From the NCBI GenBank assembly GCA_028456385.1, contig JALNQF010000002.1, positions 434,001-498,000 on the forward strand: a DNA stretch of 64,000 bases, in the 5' to 3' direction. Source of the DNA: Ophiosphaerella korrae. Its lineage: Eukaryota; Ascomycota; Dothideomycetes; Pleosporales; Phaeosphaeriaceae. Below are positions 22,129 through 34,844 of this stretch, piece after piece (position 1 is the first letter of the stretch; each line of letters opens with the position of its first letter). Under the pieces are notes generated by a model, which saw only the letters and a list, made by a program, of their open reading frames with translations, had not been told where the DNA came from and ran no database searches. Both the position numbers and the translations under genes were made by a program.

Positions 22129-25100
22129 CTAGGAACTTTTCATGCTGCCTGTGGAGAAGTTGAAGTTCAAAAATTCGAACTTGTCTTTCGAGTTTGTTCG
22201 GCTCTCGGCAGTGAAGGTGCCAGCGTTGGTATCAACGGAAGGAGAGCCTCGTGCTGAGTGTGGAGGCTCTCGTGGTTCGAGGATAAGTGAGCGGCGGTAG
22301 TAGCTTTGAACATTGGCTTGGTCGCTGGCACGGACTCGCTGAATTTGGGTTTCCATCCAGTCTTGCATTTCCGGAATGGCAACCAGCCGGTATGGCACCT
22401 GGAATGATTGGAGTTGGCCAATAATCTTGGCAGTCTTCATGTGCTTGTCGAAATTAATCACCGAAACACTGTCTTGGCCGGATTCGCCGGGCAGTTGGCG
22501 GGTAGTGCCATTGCCGACGTCGATGAAAGTAAGATCAGTCAGGTAGATACCGACGAAAGGAATACAGGGAGCGACGTGATTGTGCAGGCGCTGACGAAGA
22601 ACAGCGTAGTTGCGTCCGACATCTGTGATGGCTTTTAATTCATCTAATCGAGCCTTGGTCTTCATAGATAGAAGCTCCCATGTTCTTTTCAGACGCATGA
22701 TCATGGAGGAGTTGAGGGAGCAGATAATAGCCATGAGCGAGTCATAGTTATTCAACTCGAGGCACTTGCCAGCAATCTTGACCCATTGCTTAATGATAGC
22801 GGCCCTCTTTTTCGCGTCCTCAAAATGAAGAATCGTGTCGGCGACGAGATTTGCCAAGTCGGTAGACAAGGTAGACATTGCTTTGACATTGACTGCTTTG
22901 GAATCAGACTTCTTTGTCCACTCCAAAGCTAGAAGCTCCTCCGCTTGGATAGAGCAGAAAAGTTTTGATTCGATAATGGTGAATTGTCGAGCCAACTCAA
23001 GAGGGTCAAAGTCCAGGATGCTACATTGAGCTTTGCCCTCCTTGCTGGATCGAAGAGCATTGAGCTGGCTCCTGCTGATAACAGACGAAGGGACGTTGTT
23101 GTCAGCTGGGGTGAAGGTATTGGAAACCCCAGTCTTACCGATAGCAGAAACAAGTCGAGGTACAAGAGCCCCTGCTCGTACCTCAGTTACCTTCGAGGTG
23201 AGATCTGCCAGGCGTTTGCCCGCGGCTGGCATGGCCGTTCGCAATTTGCCATTCGCAAATGGTAGAATGATGTCCAAGGCGGGAGTGTCACTTTCATTCG
23301 ACCAATGGCTCTCCAACCAGCCTTTGAAGACGTTGTATACCCTGAGGCGGACCGGAACTCCGATCGACTGGCTGTCGCCGATATAGTCAAACCGGTCGAT
23401 CAAGCATTGAGCTAGCTCTATTGGCGTGGTGAACAGACGAAAAGTTAGGTAAAATGTAGTAACAAAAACCGCATCAGGCGTCGTCTCGTAGGTAGTAAGC
23501 TGCTCTACTAGGGCAGGTAAGGAACCGCCGGAGATCTGACCCTCTTTATTGTAAATGAGTTCGTGAACATATGTGGTTTCAAGCAGGTGCTCTTCACCAT
23601 CCGTGCTGTCCTCGCTTGCAAGGGACCGAAGTTCAGAACATATGCCAAAGCTGTTGACGAATGTCTGAGAACTCTGAGTCTTAAGGGGTGACTGGTCGGG
23701 CGTAGTAGCCCGTGTTGAGGCACGTGAAATAACGCTGCCAGTGTCGCGCATGCTGAAATAGAAAGCGCTGCTAGTGTCGGTCACAGACGCGTTGACACTT
23801 TCCGTCTTTGTGGAGTTCGAGAAAGCCACTTGTGCGACGCTGACAGGGCTTTCGTTGGACTCGGCAGACAGAGGTTGAGACAGGTCAGGGGGAGGGATTG
23901 TACTAAGAGGGGGGATCGATGAACGGGAAGATCTGAAAGAAATCGCTGTCGGGCTCTCGACGATTATAGCTTGTGATATGGGTCGCAAGCTCAACCTTCG
24001 GTTGTCGAGAGGAGAAGGTAGTGGGACTTCGGGAAGAGGCTTGGATTCAGAGATGACCAGGGGTGGTGGGATCAGCTGTCCTTCATCAGGAGTAGCAGGT
24101 AACGGTTTGTCAGTTTCCATTGCCTGCTTAGCTGACTCTTCTTCGTATCGATCCTCTGGAAGTTGTTGAAATATTTCTTCTGAAAGACCTAAACCCACTG
24201 CTTCAAATTCAAAATCACCGATGCGCTCAATGACAACTCGGGCTTTTGCAGCACATTCACCAGCAGATCGAACACAACTGGTCGCGGCAGCGACAATTTG
24301 CTTCCCTGATTCTGGTGCTATGAGCTCTCCGCTCATATCGGCATCTATGGCAGCGAACATATCTTTTGTAGCTTGCACAAGCTCAGTCAGGCGCGCGAAC
24401 ATTGCGTCACGAGCCTCTTCCAATTCCGAAGACCTCCGCGCGTCGCGTTCCCATACCTCATCAATGACTGTGAGGAGCTGGCGACATGCAATCACAGATT
24501 GTTGTGTGATGTATGCTAGCTCTTCGGAGGAACGCGACTGCAGATGCAGCCCAATGAACGAGCCAATGAACCCCACGAAAGCGTCTTGCGAGGTTACGAG
24601 GCGCTCCGAGGCTAAATTGCCCGTGCGGGTGCTCTGCGACTTTCCGGTGCAGGACAAGCGATGGGTGACAGATATGCGTTTTGATTGGCTCGGAGGGAAG
24701 GCGGAGACCGTGGGCGACTGAAAAGAATCCGACTCGGATGGTAATGAAAAGGCAACAGAGAGGCGGTTGAGGTTACGAGATGACGGAGTAGTTGAGGTGT
24801 CCACAAGCGTGGAAAGGGGCTCTTGTGCGACACGGAGCTCGTCGTTATTGGTTGGAAAGCTGACTTCGTCTAGTGATGCTGCGGGTTGCACAGCGGAACC
24901 AGCGACGTCAGACGGCGGCGTGAGTGGTCGCTCAGCGCCTGCGTCGCCAAGCTCGAATGCTGACAACGACACTGCATCTGTAGCCCAGATGTCGAGGAAG
25001 CGTACCGCTCTAGTTACAAGTTTGAATGATTTGAGCACCAATTCATCCATGTACTCATATACTGGGATATGCTCTTCGTTCGTCTGTAGTGTCTCTTGTA

Positions 25101-25847
25101 ACTTTTTGGCCGTTTTGACTAGTGTTGACAAGTCACCCAAAAGTCCTTTGCGCATTCGCCGAAGACCGATATGTGCGACTATGAGGCGTGATTCTCTTGA
25201 GACGCACCCAGTGCGTTCCTGCTAAATATTAGTATACGTGTGGTTACGAGGTGCATGTGGCGATTGCTATTTCTACTTACAAGGAAAAACCGGATACCAG
25301 CAATCATGCCCCTGACGTAGTCTTGCTTCATGAAGGCAAGCAAATCGCCATTTTCCCCATCGCGGACGAGGTCCCAAAGATGGGTTAGGGCGTTCATTAG
25401 ATTACGCACAGCAGGATGGTCGTAGGGCTCGCAATAATTGGTAGGCAGCCAGCCGCGGGCTCCAGAGGCCAGCAGAGTTCCGTCTGCCCAGCCATTGGGA
25501 TGGACGGAATGAACCAAAATGACATCGCCTTGCTTTAGTGCAACAGTGATCGAGGACTCGTCTGTCGATGATGAGACGATAGAGCTAGGTTCGTAGTGGT
25601 AGAAAGCACGTAGGTAGTTGTGGAAAACAGGTTGCGAAGGTGGTTGCTGAGCCATGAGATCCCTGGAAGCCCTGGGCGTCAACGGAGGTGATATCTGGGC
25701 TTGCGACTGTGATCTGATGGAAGATTGGCGACTGTGTTCAGACAAGGCCACGCGCGCCCTCTTTGGAGACTTTTGTATGTTTAATGGTGCGACCAGAGCA
25801 CTTGAGTGCTTGTCCATGTCAAGTTGTTCCCACGTCCAGTCGGACAT
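22129..25847 (-). CDS. CDC25: Ras guanine-nucleotide exchange factor Cdc25
   Basis: Two exons (25281-25847 and 22129-25221) with a 59-nt intron (ACTAAT branch, TTTAG acceptor), giving 1219 residues. Start ATG is at 25847 (MSDWTWEQLD). Domains: an SH3 domain at about 79-142 (LRAFYHYEP ... RGWLPTNYCEPY), a long helical and Ser/Pro-rich middle, a RasGEF N-terminal (REM) domain at about 725-860 (VHELIYNKEG, FYLTFRLFTTPIELA), and the catalytic CDC25 homology domain at about 920-1165 (FDPLELARQFTIIESKLF, SLMAIICSLNSSMIMRLKRTW, PCIPFVGIYLTDLTFIDVGN). It loads GTP onto Ras at the membrane, upstream of cAMP signalling and morphogenesis. SH3 plus REM plus GEF is the layout of yeast Cdc25; the length is somewhat shorter. 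An alternative acceptor three bases downstream would remove one Gln. Confidence 0.96.
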
Positions 25848-28800
25848 GATGAACAACAGGCGGGGATAGAGTGGTCAATGGAGCGCGTGATGTGACTATT
25901 GACAAGTTTGACCGCTAATTAGCCGTTGTAATTCGGCTGGTGGTCGTCGCGAGCATTTAATCCAAATGGGTTGATGACGTCGGCCGTGTCGTGGTACCGC
26001 CCGTCAATTGCTCCCAAAAGTTAATTAAAGTGTATATTTCGAGTTGTATGTGTTGGTATTGTTGATTTTCTGTTTTGTGTTATTATTACGATCATGTCAA
26101 GAATGCGAGGAATGACGATGGTACACTGGCGGCGCTGGACTAGGAATGCGGAGAAGATGCAACAAACGGAAGGCACATACCCGTAGCAAGGATTAGTTTG
26201 GGCGATGATGTGAATTGGCTAGTGAGTGACACAATGCAGTGAGTGACAGTTTCTGAGGTGAAGAAGATTGCCTGTTGGAAACGCAGACCGACAAGCTGGG
26301 CGACGGTTGGTGTGAAACCGGGTACGGACTAGACTTGAGTCGGCACAAGTTTTGCAGATGCTGGGACGGGTGTTGTTTGGGTGATGCGACAGTGACTCGG
26401 GTGGAGGTACTCAGGCAGAGCAGGCGGAGGAGGTCAGACACGGTCTGTTTCTCGTCGATGGAGATGGAGATGGCAAAGCAAATGCAAAGATGTGAACTAC
26501 GCACACGCCAGTGGATGGGTAGACAGTGAGTGGGAGGCAAAGTGATCGAGGGACTGAAGAGCTGCAAGGGTCGGGCCTGCCTGCGTAACGAGCGTGCGTA
26601 GGGTTCCTGCCAAACGGTCGTGAGCCCTAGAGGAAGTTGCGACCTAAGCGAGGGAAGCTGCGGCAGCGATATCGAGACTGCACAGGAGCTGGTTTCGTGC
26701 AGAAGACGAAGATGGGAGTGCCAGCAAGAGAGTAGGAGTGAGTTCGTCCTCGACTGCAGGCCCACACGTTATTATCGCACCTCGACGGAACATGCCACGG
26801 ACTCGTCAAGATGAGGGAAAGCTTGGTGAACGGACAGGCATGGGGGGGTGGCTTACGCTTGGACAGGGCTTGGGCAGGGCTCGCACAGGGATGCAGACAG
26901 GGAGCAACGCCACGGAGCGTTGGTGGGCACTGTGGGCTAGGCGGCGTCCAACAGCCGACAGCAATGGGCAGTGGACTGGGCGCTTTGGCCCCTTCGGCGA
27001 CGCGACCGTGATTCGCGCTCCATGGCCGTGCTCCCCAGGCCAGCCAGTAGTTGTAGCTGCGGCTGCGGTTCCCTTGCACACAGCCGATTTGTGAACGCGT
27101 TGTGCTCGCAAAAGCGTTGAGATCGCGCATTGCCTCCTGGCCACCTACCTTGTGCCTGTACCCATTCACCCAGCCGACGCGGACGCGCCGTTGAGAGAAG
27201 CCAGTTCTTAGCATGCCGAAATTATGGGCACCGTACCTAATGTGTGTGCATCACAACAACAACGATAACAAAAACACCAGCAAGCTGGCCCTGTGCACTA
27301 GACTACCCGCTCCACGCATCACAATGCGTGAGCCATCTGTGACCTCCCACGCTCCACGTTCTCGGCACACCGTATCGAGCCGGCTGCATCAGCAAGACCC
27401 GCATGGCCACACTGGACACGAACTACTGCGGCGCGAGAGGCTTGCCATCTGCTCCACGAACCCTTCTCCCCGGTTTCCACCCGAGTCAAGATGCGGCTAG
27501 CGATCAGCTGTGGACTCGAGCAGCGCTAGCCCTCTTGGGCATCACTGTGCTGCGGGCACACATCCCCGGTTGCCATGGTTGACGCCTCCAATCAATTTTG
27601 CGCCTGCCCCTGTAATTCACGTCGCGTTGTTGATTGGCCGCCTCTGCAAAAATCTTAAATGTCCGATCTGCGGCTGCGGCCCTGCACGCCTCTCAATATT
27701 GCCTTGAACGCAATGGAAAGAGTCAGAGTGCCATCGGACAACTCCTCTCCACGTTCTCGCTAACGGTTTCACTCTCTCCCTTGGGCTGGGCTCGGTTTCG
27801 CCTTCTCTAAGCTTCTCAACGACGTCATCAACTCTCGGGAGGCTGGGTTCCCACTTCCTTCCTGCTAGGATTACTGGCCTTACAGTTCAGGACGGCGACC
27901 TACAGGTGCCCTGTATGCTTTTAGCCTGGAAGAACACTTAACGGCTTCCTATTACAGACCACTGTGCCTGACATCTGCATTTGGGAACTGATGATCCTGT
28001 GAGGGTCCTAGTAGTCGGGTTCACGTTCATTTACTGCTTTCCAGTTGCCCAATCACATGAAAATCGATTTGTCTAGTGAGGTCCTACAAAGCTCCATGTA
28101 CCAATACGGATCAGCCCTTTTACACCATGGGTCATATGTAGTATTCCAGATACAGCGAGGCATATGGCAGACAAATGCGGGTAAGCAACACGACTTATCC
28201 TCCCCCGCAGTCCCTTGCCAGGGTCCGCAAGGGGGGCCGTCTGGCAATCATCCTCTCCTCCTCCAGTCGCTTTCTGTCTCACAATTACGCCAAATAATAA
28301 TTCAACATCGCGCCTTATCAACCACCAACACAGCTTGTACGCAAAAAAGCAAGGCTTAGCGTACGAGTGACACGATACTTCTCGGACCTTCTAGCTTAGT
28401 ACGCAGATACGGCCTCAGCCGTGGTGGACTACTGTATGACCTAGAGCCATTCGTGGTACGTACCTATGCAAGAGCTACTCTAGGTGCAAACCTAGACCAG
28501 TTCTACGGGAGCGACCGTGCGCAAAGCTCAGTCTCTAAAAAGTCTCTCACTTCCCCGTCTGGGCACCACTTGTAAAGAGACTCAAATGTGGAGATCTTTT
28601 CAACATTCTTTCTCTCTCTTGACACCAATCACATGGTAAGTGCCCGATACTGAAGGGATAATCCTGGAATAAGGAGGCTTGTTGCATGAAACTAGCCATG
28701 TCCGGTTAGCGATCTGCAAACTCCAACATCCAATCTTGGAGTAAGAAATCATCATATGCAGTTGCTTGTGATGGTGTCCCCACAGAAGCATGAAAAAGCA

Positions 28801-31800
28801 CCCAAGGTTCAAATTCATATACATGTCACGGAAAGCGCGGCTAAGCATTCAAATGTTATAGAATGTACCAGCATGAACAGACAAAATGCAGCTAAGGAGG
28901 CCACACCTAGGGGTCGCTTCGTCAACACCTACCTAGACCATTGTGTTGGAACGGGACGTACTATATCAAGCGACATTTGGGTATGCAAAAGAACGTGTCG
29001 ACAACCAAAGTTTGGCTGGCCCAATAGCATGGCAAGTCAGCCCACAACGTTGAGAACCGGAGTTGAAATTTAACCCCCCAGTTTTAGGTCCCAACAAACA
29101 ACATCTACTACGTAGTAGACATGCTCCAACACCAACCTACTCAAGATATCTACTCATAGCCATAAGTAGGTATTCCTGTGAGATCAACTTGATACCTGTA
29201 CCCGAGCCTTGGTCAAGATCGACCATTAGCAAATGTCGACATGCTTGCGGCCCGAACTAATTCACCGGCCATTGATGCGTGCCCTGCATCCCCCAGGCTT
29301 GGGATCAGATCTATGTCACCAAGAGCGTGTTTGATTTAATTACGAGCACCAGTTGTCTCTGTTTCTAGTTTACCCAACATGGCGCTGCCAAGTTTAATTC
29401 GTCTCCTAATCTCTCCGTGAACAAACCTTTCCCAAGCCTTCTCAGCCACGGGCAAACTAGTTTAGATCTGAAACAACTCGATAGTATTTCGACCGGGACG
29501 ACACGAGAAACAACATTCAGCTCCAGACTCCCGATATTTTGCATCTACTAGTCGAGGCAATGTCTTCTTCAAGGCTCGACCCAGTAATGCAGTGCAGGAG
29601 ATATCTCCTTGTGGTCGTTCGACATTGTGGAACAAGCTAGTGCATATCACAGCACCGCCCTAAAACATCGAATACGATTGGCAAACCTCCAAGGCATATG
29701 CAATTGTTTCTTATTACATCAAGTGATATGTAACTATTCATCTAGACTATGCAGGACAACACATAGTCATGGAGACTGATCAGGAGCATTCAAGGAAGAG
29801 CCGGTGTAGAGGCATCCGCGGAGGCCGTATAGATTCCCAGTAAACTCTTTGGAGGTGGGGATACCGGCCACTGCATCAATATTGCGCCCTTTGTATTCTT
29901 CACCGCGTTCCCCAACTTCCTTTGTCTGCAGGTGTCGAGACTGCGAATCCGACAGGTTGGTCACTGCACCCTTCGCTTACCTATCAGAAAGCGGGGGTTG
30001 CGCCGCGCTATGAGTGCCGAGGCCTAGGACGAGGGCTGTGTGGCTGTGATGATTTCTGCGCTCGCGCAGGGTTGCGGTCGTCCGGAGTTCCGTGACGTCC
30101 TCGATGCGTGCCAAGATATGGTAGGTACGCCTGCTGCTGCTCGCCATGTCACATTGCAGCCCGAGTCACAGTGGTACAAGCGGTAAACACACCTCGGTGC
30201 ACAATCAAAGCACCACACCCATCGGTCCGTTTGTGGGCATTGCACCGGCCACAGCAGGCCCGCGACTCGATACCTGTTTTGGCCTGCAAGTGCTCTTTAT
30301 GATTGTTCAAATGTGCATCAAGGTTTATCGCTTTTCGTTGAGATATGGGCATTCTCACCTGCAGATGCATGCTGAATATAATCATGCAGCCCCAACGTGG
30401 AGACCTCCATTGGTATGCTTATTACCCAACGACTAATTGCTACCCACGTTGCACCCCATCGCACCCTGAGATTATTCACATTGCACTCTCTGCGCTTCAA
30501 CTTATCGTGCACGGTATCAAACAGCACAGGCTCTGATGAGATCAAGGTTCAGGGGTCTCTCCCTACTCAACTCACAGACCATGCGCTTTGCACGCTTGCG
30601 ATTCAGGCAATTGGTTGACATTTGTTACCTTTCTTGCTCCCTCATGCCTCTTATCAGTCACATTCTTTTTTGGCTCTGCTCTCAAAGAGGAAGGAATGGA
30701 GGCCAGTGCCTCTTGCGATTCACATGACACAACCCACACACTCTGCGATTTCAATCCAGCCCTCTCTCGTTCGAGACACCTTGCCTTTGATCCTATCCAT
30801 TTGCTTCATTGAGTCAGTGTCCCGCAGCCTCTTCCGCCTCACATGTCGCTTCATCTTCGCGAGTCGCTCGCGATTTTGACAGGCAATGCTTCCCTTGCGC
30901 TCCACTTGCAGAATGCTTGTTACTTTCGCGCTTCTTGACTTGGTATTCGAACTTGTGTTCAAAAAGTTTTATTGAGAGTCCATCCAGCGCATCCAACTTC
31001 ATAGATGGATATTCGTCCCCTTGTTGCTTTGGTCGGCGCCCTGAGCCGATCACGGCACTATCGGACCGAGTGCGCCACTCGACTCTGATCTCTGGCGACA
31101 CCGAGACACGTGAATACCTACCTCATATATGTTCTCTGACAGACTGGGCATCGAATTGCGATCGGTTTTATCCGGGAAAAAAAAACTCCCCAAAACTAAG
31201 TCAGGATTCAAGAGATGAATAATCAGATTTTCTTCTAATTCAACTTATAATTAGGTAAAAAAATGCAGCCTTGAAAGGATAATATTCTGGTCCCAAAAGC
31301 AAGGTCCAAAACCTTTTGACCCCTAGTCTACCTCGTTCTACAAACCACCAAATTCCGTATGTATACACACATGAGCCACCACCACCTCTCCCGCCTTGTC
31401 ACCCCTCCCGTTGTTTAGAGCAAGTAATAATAACATTATCAAGTTCATATCTCATTAATAACAACTCCTCGTAGTTCATCAATCTCACCTCAGCACGGAT
31501 AGGGAACAACGTGTCTCCAATATAAACGACTACTATTCTTAGTTCACTGAAACTCGCATGCCAGTTTGCGTACCTGTATCTCGTATGCAGGTTCACGGCA
31601 CTCACATTGATTGTCTAAATTCACCCGCAGCACGGGAACAACCAAAGCAAAATTAAAATGAACATATCAATGCGACACATCACATAAGCCACCGCCACTC
31701 AACGCACACAACAACAGCCAGCAACAATGTATCACCCGCACCAAATTCAATTATCTCGTACTCCCGTATACCAACTGTCCAGCAACTGAGTAACCCACAC

Positions 31801-33775
31801 GCACGCTACGAACCCGTTACACGTGGTGTTTAACAGTCCATGCTCATCCCGTCTCACCATCTGCACCACGACCCCCGCCTCGCGCTTCCGCCGCCTCCTG
31901 ATTCGAGGAAAAAAAAACCCCCCACCATGCAATGGATCAAAGCTCCTACTATAGCTCCCGCTGCTGCAATACCACTCTTCTTTTGTTTTTTGCTGGCAGA
32001 TGCGAGCTTGTAGCAGATCATGTTGCTGCGTCTCATTTCCTTCGACGGCCTGCACAGAACTTGCTGCATGGGGGAACTTTGCATCCTCCTGTCGGTTGCT
32101 GTTATATGTACCCTGGTTGTTTATCGGCAGGTATGTGTGTGCTGGTGGAAATTTGGGGAGCGCAAGTGTGGTATCAGGCTTGGCGGGGCAGTTTGGTGCG
32201 GATGCAGGGTGATGGGCTGGTGGTCCTGTGGCTGGGACATACTAGGTACGTACCACGTAGTAGTAGAGACGGAGGGCCGTTGGTCGACTGCATAGTGCAT
32301 GGTAGATGGGTACACTATGACTACACGTTGTAGCATCGCTGTCGAGGTTTTTGGATGCTCAATGCCGTGTTTCTGTCTAACATGGCGAGTCATCGATGTT
32401 GATCATGAGTCAACACGTTCATGCGCAGCTACAAAGTTAGGCACGTAGTTGCTTTTGTCTGTCAGTCACATATGAAGGCAGTTTCAATATCTGTGTGGCA
32501 TTGCTTGCGCGAAAGCTTCAATAAGAGGTATTATAATCAATATGATGACAGGCTTCATGGTTCCACGCGCAGGTAATAGAATTCAGGTTACAGGACTTGG
32601 GTGGCTGTTATTGGAGCAATGCGTCCGACGTGTCACAGAATTAAAGAGAAGTTCCTTTGTTCACAATTGCCGAACGTAAAGCGATTTGGCATTTGTTTCC
32701 CTGAACCTTGTAGAACCTTGAGGTTTCAACAATCTCATATCAGAAGTCTAGTAATCTACGAGGGCCAGACGTGTCTCTGCAATGTCTCCAAGTAAGCATA
32801 ATTTGACCGATTTAAGGTTCTCGTTATAAATGCCTAGTGTAGCCTCTTGCTGTGCCTGTCGTAACTCTGAAATTACGCCATGTAAGTATGCTTGCTCGTA
32901 GGATTTCGGTGATATTCTCAAGCCACAGGACTATTTTGCCGTCCGAGTTATCAAAGACTCAGGGCCCTTGAAACTTAATGATCGACATTACGAAATCCCG
33001 AGCCCGGATATCTCGGTCTCATGATTACGAACACACCCTACTTCGCGAGCCGCAGTGGTCTTTGCTCATGTGCCGACTAACATTCCTGTAGCGCTTTGTG
33101 TATCGTGGGCAGTGTCCGCTGTCATGCATACCATCCAATTCACGATATGTGACGTTCGCCATCCGTCAGTCCGCATTATGCAATTTGATAGCAAGCCTCT
33201 CGGAAGACGTGTAGCACAAAATTCTCGTAACCCGTCGAAATAAACCTGACAGGTTGAATTCATGGGTTCCCTGTTTCTATCCGAGTCAGTGACAGTTGTG
33301 GCGGCCTGACCACTCGAGGGCGGAATGTGCTTAAAAGCCAGGTTGCGTTGCAGCTATCTCCCGCCACGTGGAAGAGGTTAAAAAAAAAGCACAGCGCGTG
33401 ATCAAAAGTGGGTTCGAAATTGTGTCGTATCATAATCCTCACTCCAGGATGATAAGCCGGTATGACTTCGGGGATGAAGGTCAGCGTCAAAATCCTTCTT
33501 AAAATCTTGCGGGAAGTACCATGACACAGACAGCTTGTCAACAGCTAGGTTTGGAGGACAGAGGTGATTGCTACTGGCAGGATCGTCTCCTTAGATGAAT
33601 TCCTGGAGAAGGAGCTCGTTGCGCGTGAGCTCGTCTTGAGTGTATGCAGCGCTAATCAGAACCATATCTTGAAGTGGGGTAAGTTGTTGTGATGATAATC
33701 GAGTGCCGCCTTCAAGAATGGCGCAATACGCATGCGATATTGCCATCCAGTTTTGTCAATTATCCTTGAAGGCAT
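25848..33775. other. Long gene-poor interval of about 7.9 kb
   Basis: No gene could be supported. The first 2 kb (to about 27.8 kb) is GC-rich, with long frames open on both strands at once, typical of non-coding GC-rich DNA and probably the CDC25 promoter. From 28 to 33.7 kb the frames are short, and none has a recognisable motif or a consistent splice pattern. A-rich runs occur at 31179, 31259 and 31910 (A8), and a perfect 16-bp palindrome lies at 29104-29119. Lineage-specific small secreted proteins or non-coding RNAs cannot be excluded by eye. Confidence 0.4.
29104..29119. repeat. Perfect 16-bp palindrome
   Basis: TCTACTACGTAGTAGA is its own reverse complement. A related ACGTAGTAGTAGAG stands near 32251. 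It could be a dimeric factor site or chance; there is no gene close by. Confidence 0.5.
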
Positions 33776-34632
33776 CTACTGCATGTCCATTTCATCATCA
33801 TCGTAGTCGCCAGCGGTTCCCGAGTATCCATTTTCCAGTTCTTCCCGATCTCGGTCTTTGCGTTGCTGCTCTTGTGATGCTGCAATTTTTCTGTTTATCA
33901 TTAGCCCTTCTGTCGTATTTCTCTTGACTCATAGATGTAACGCGCCTCAGCCCATCGATCACTCTGGTAACGAAAGCTCTTCCTTCCCCTACTTCCATAC
34001 CGCCCACACCGTTCATCTGGAACCCAGCTCCCGCATCCAGGACTTCGATGCCTCTCCTAAATTTCGCCATCCTCACCTCCCGTAGCCCTCTCAGAAGTTT
34101 TCGCACCTGATCAGGGTCTTCAAAATCGTCAGATGCAGCCTCTAAGAGCATCTCGCCCAGCTCTAGCCAATGGTATGGCAGCGCATCCGGCGCAGCATCT
34201 GCTACATTATCCGCGAGAAACGGAGGGGATATAGGTAGGGTATTGTTTGAAGGCTGGGGAGGCAATCGCGGTGGCGGTGAGAAGGTCATCTCGTGCTCGG
34301 TTTCGTGCTCGAGGATCGCGGCAAGAGAATGTGTATTCAACCACGGCGGAGGCAGAATGTTTGCGCGTCTCTGGCGTTTCAGCAGAAGCGCAAGCCAGAG
34401 GGGTATATTAGTTCGGTGGGGTGGATTAAGAGGCTTTATACGTCCCTATACATGATAAATCAATCAGTCTCTCATGCCGCGAGGTTGAGCACATGGTGGG
34501 TGTTGTTGGGATACATACTCCAAGAAGCTCAAGTTGCTCCAGTCTCTGCCGCGGTATAATGGTGACAAGTTCCATCTCGCACAGAAACGCTATTTCTGGC
34601 GGAGTTAGCCCCGGCGGGAGAGGCAATGCCAT
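33776..34632 (-). CDS. PSF2: GINS complex subunit Psf2
   Basis: Psf2 is part of the GINS tetramer, which activates the MCM helicase at replication origins (CMG complex). Exon 1 (34519-34632) encodes [19 protein letters not shown], the family's N-terminal signature. A 73-nt intron (34446-34518) leads to [21 protein letters not shown] and then [14 protein letters not shown]...[19 protein letters not shown]. The C-terminus is ambiguous. Reading straight on gives a basic tail ending at 33798 (253 residues). A 55-nt intron at 33891-33945 (GC donor, GGCTAATGA branch, AACAG acceptor) would give the acidic tail [18 protein letters not shown]...DDDEMDMQ ending at 33776 (242 residues), which I find more protein-like. 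It is divergent from ALG10 with 212 bp between starts. Confidence 0.9.
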
Positions 34633-34696
34633 GTTTTTTTGACGCCCAAATGTTAAATCTAATGCTGTTCTGTTTCTTGAGGGTTGGCGTGCACTG

Positions 34697-34701
34697 ACGC
34701 G
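34697..34701. promoter_or_regulatory. MCB-like ACGCG element upstream of PSF2
   Basis: ACGCG within GACGCGCGGGCGCGATG lies 65 bp upstream of the PSF2 start, in the 212-bp PSF2/ALG10 divergent promoter. The core resembles the MBF (Mlu I box) and E2F-like sites that drive G1/S genes in yeasts. A replication gene is a natural target, but the match is short. Confidence 0.3.
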
Positions 34702-34844
34702 CGGGCGCGATGAACGGCGATACTAACCGCATCCGATATAGGTATTCAGCCTCATCATGAGCACACTAATCTTTCTAGCCACTTATAGGCCATAGCATCA
34801 AGTCCTCACACCAATATTCTTCAATCCATCTTCGAGAGATCCAT

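Noticed and set aside
26193..27214. Several open frames on both strands upstream of CDC25
   Set aside because: They overlap each other in a GC-rich stretch; none resembles a known protein, and they fit a promoter region better.
30809..31222. 137-codon frame rich in Ser/Cys, considered as a small secreted protein
   Set aside because: No signal peptide at the start, the opposite strand is open too, and no intron pattern supports it.
33405..33430. GGGTTCGAAATT, tested as the T-loop of a tRNA
   Set aside because: The T stem does not pair and there is no acceptor stem, D arm or anticodon arm at the right spacing. The similar sequence near 53060 (minus strand) also fails.
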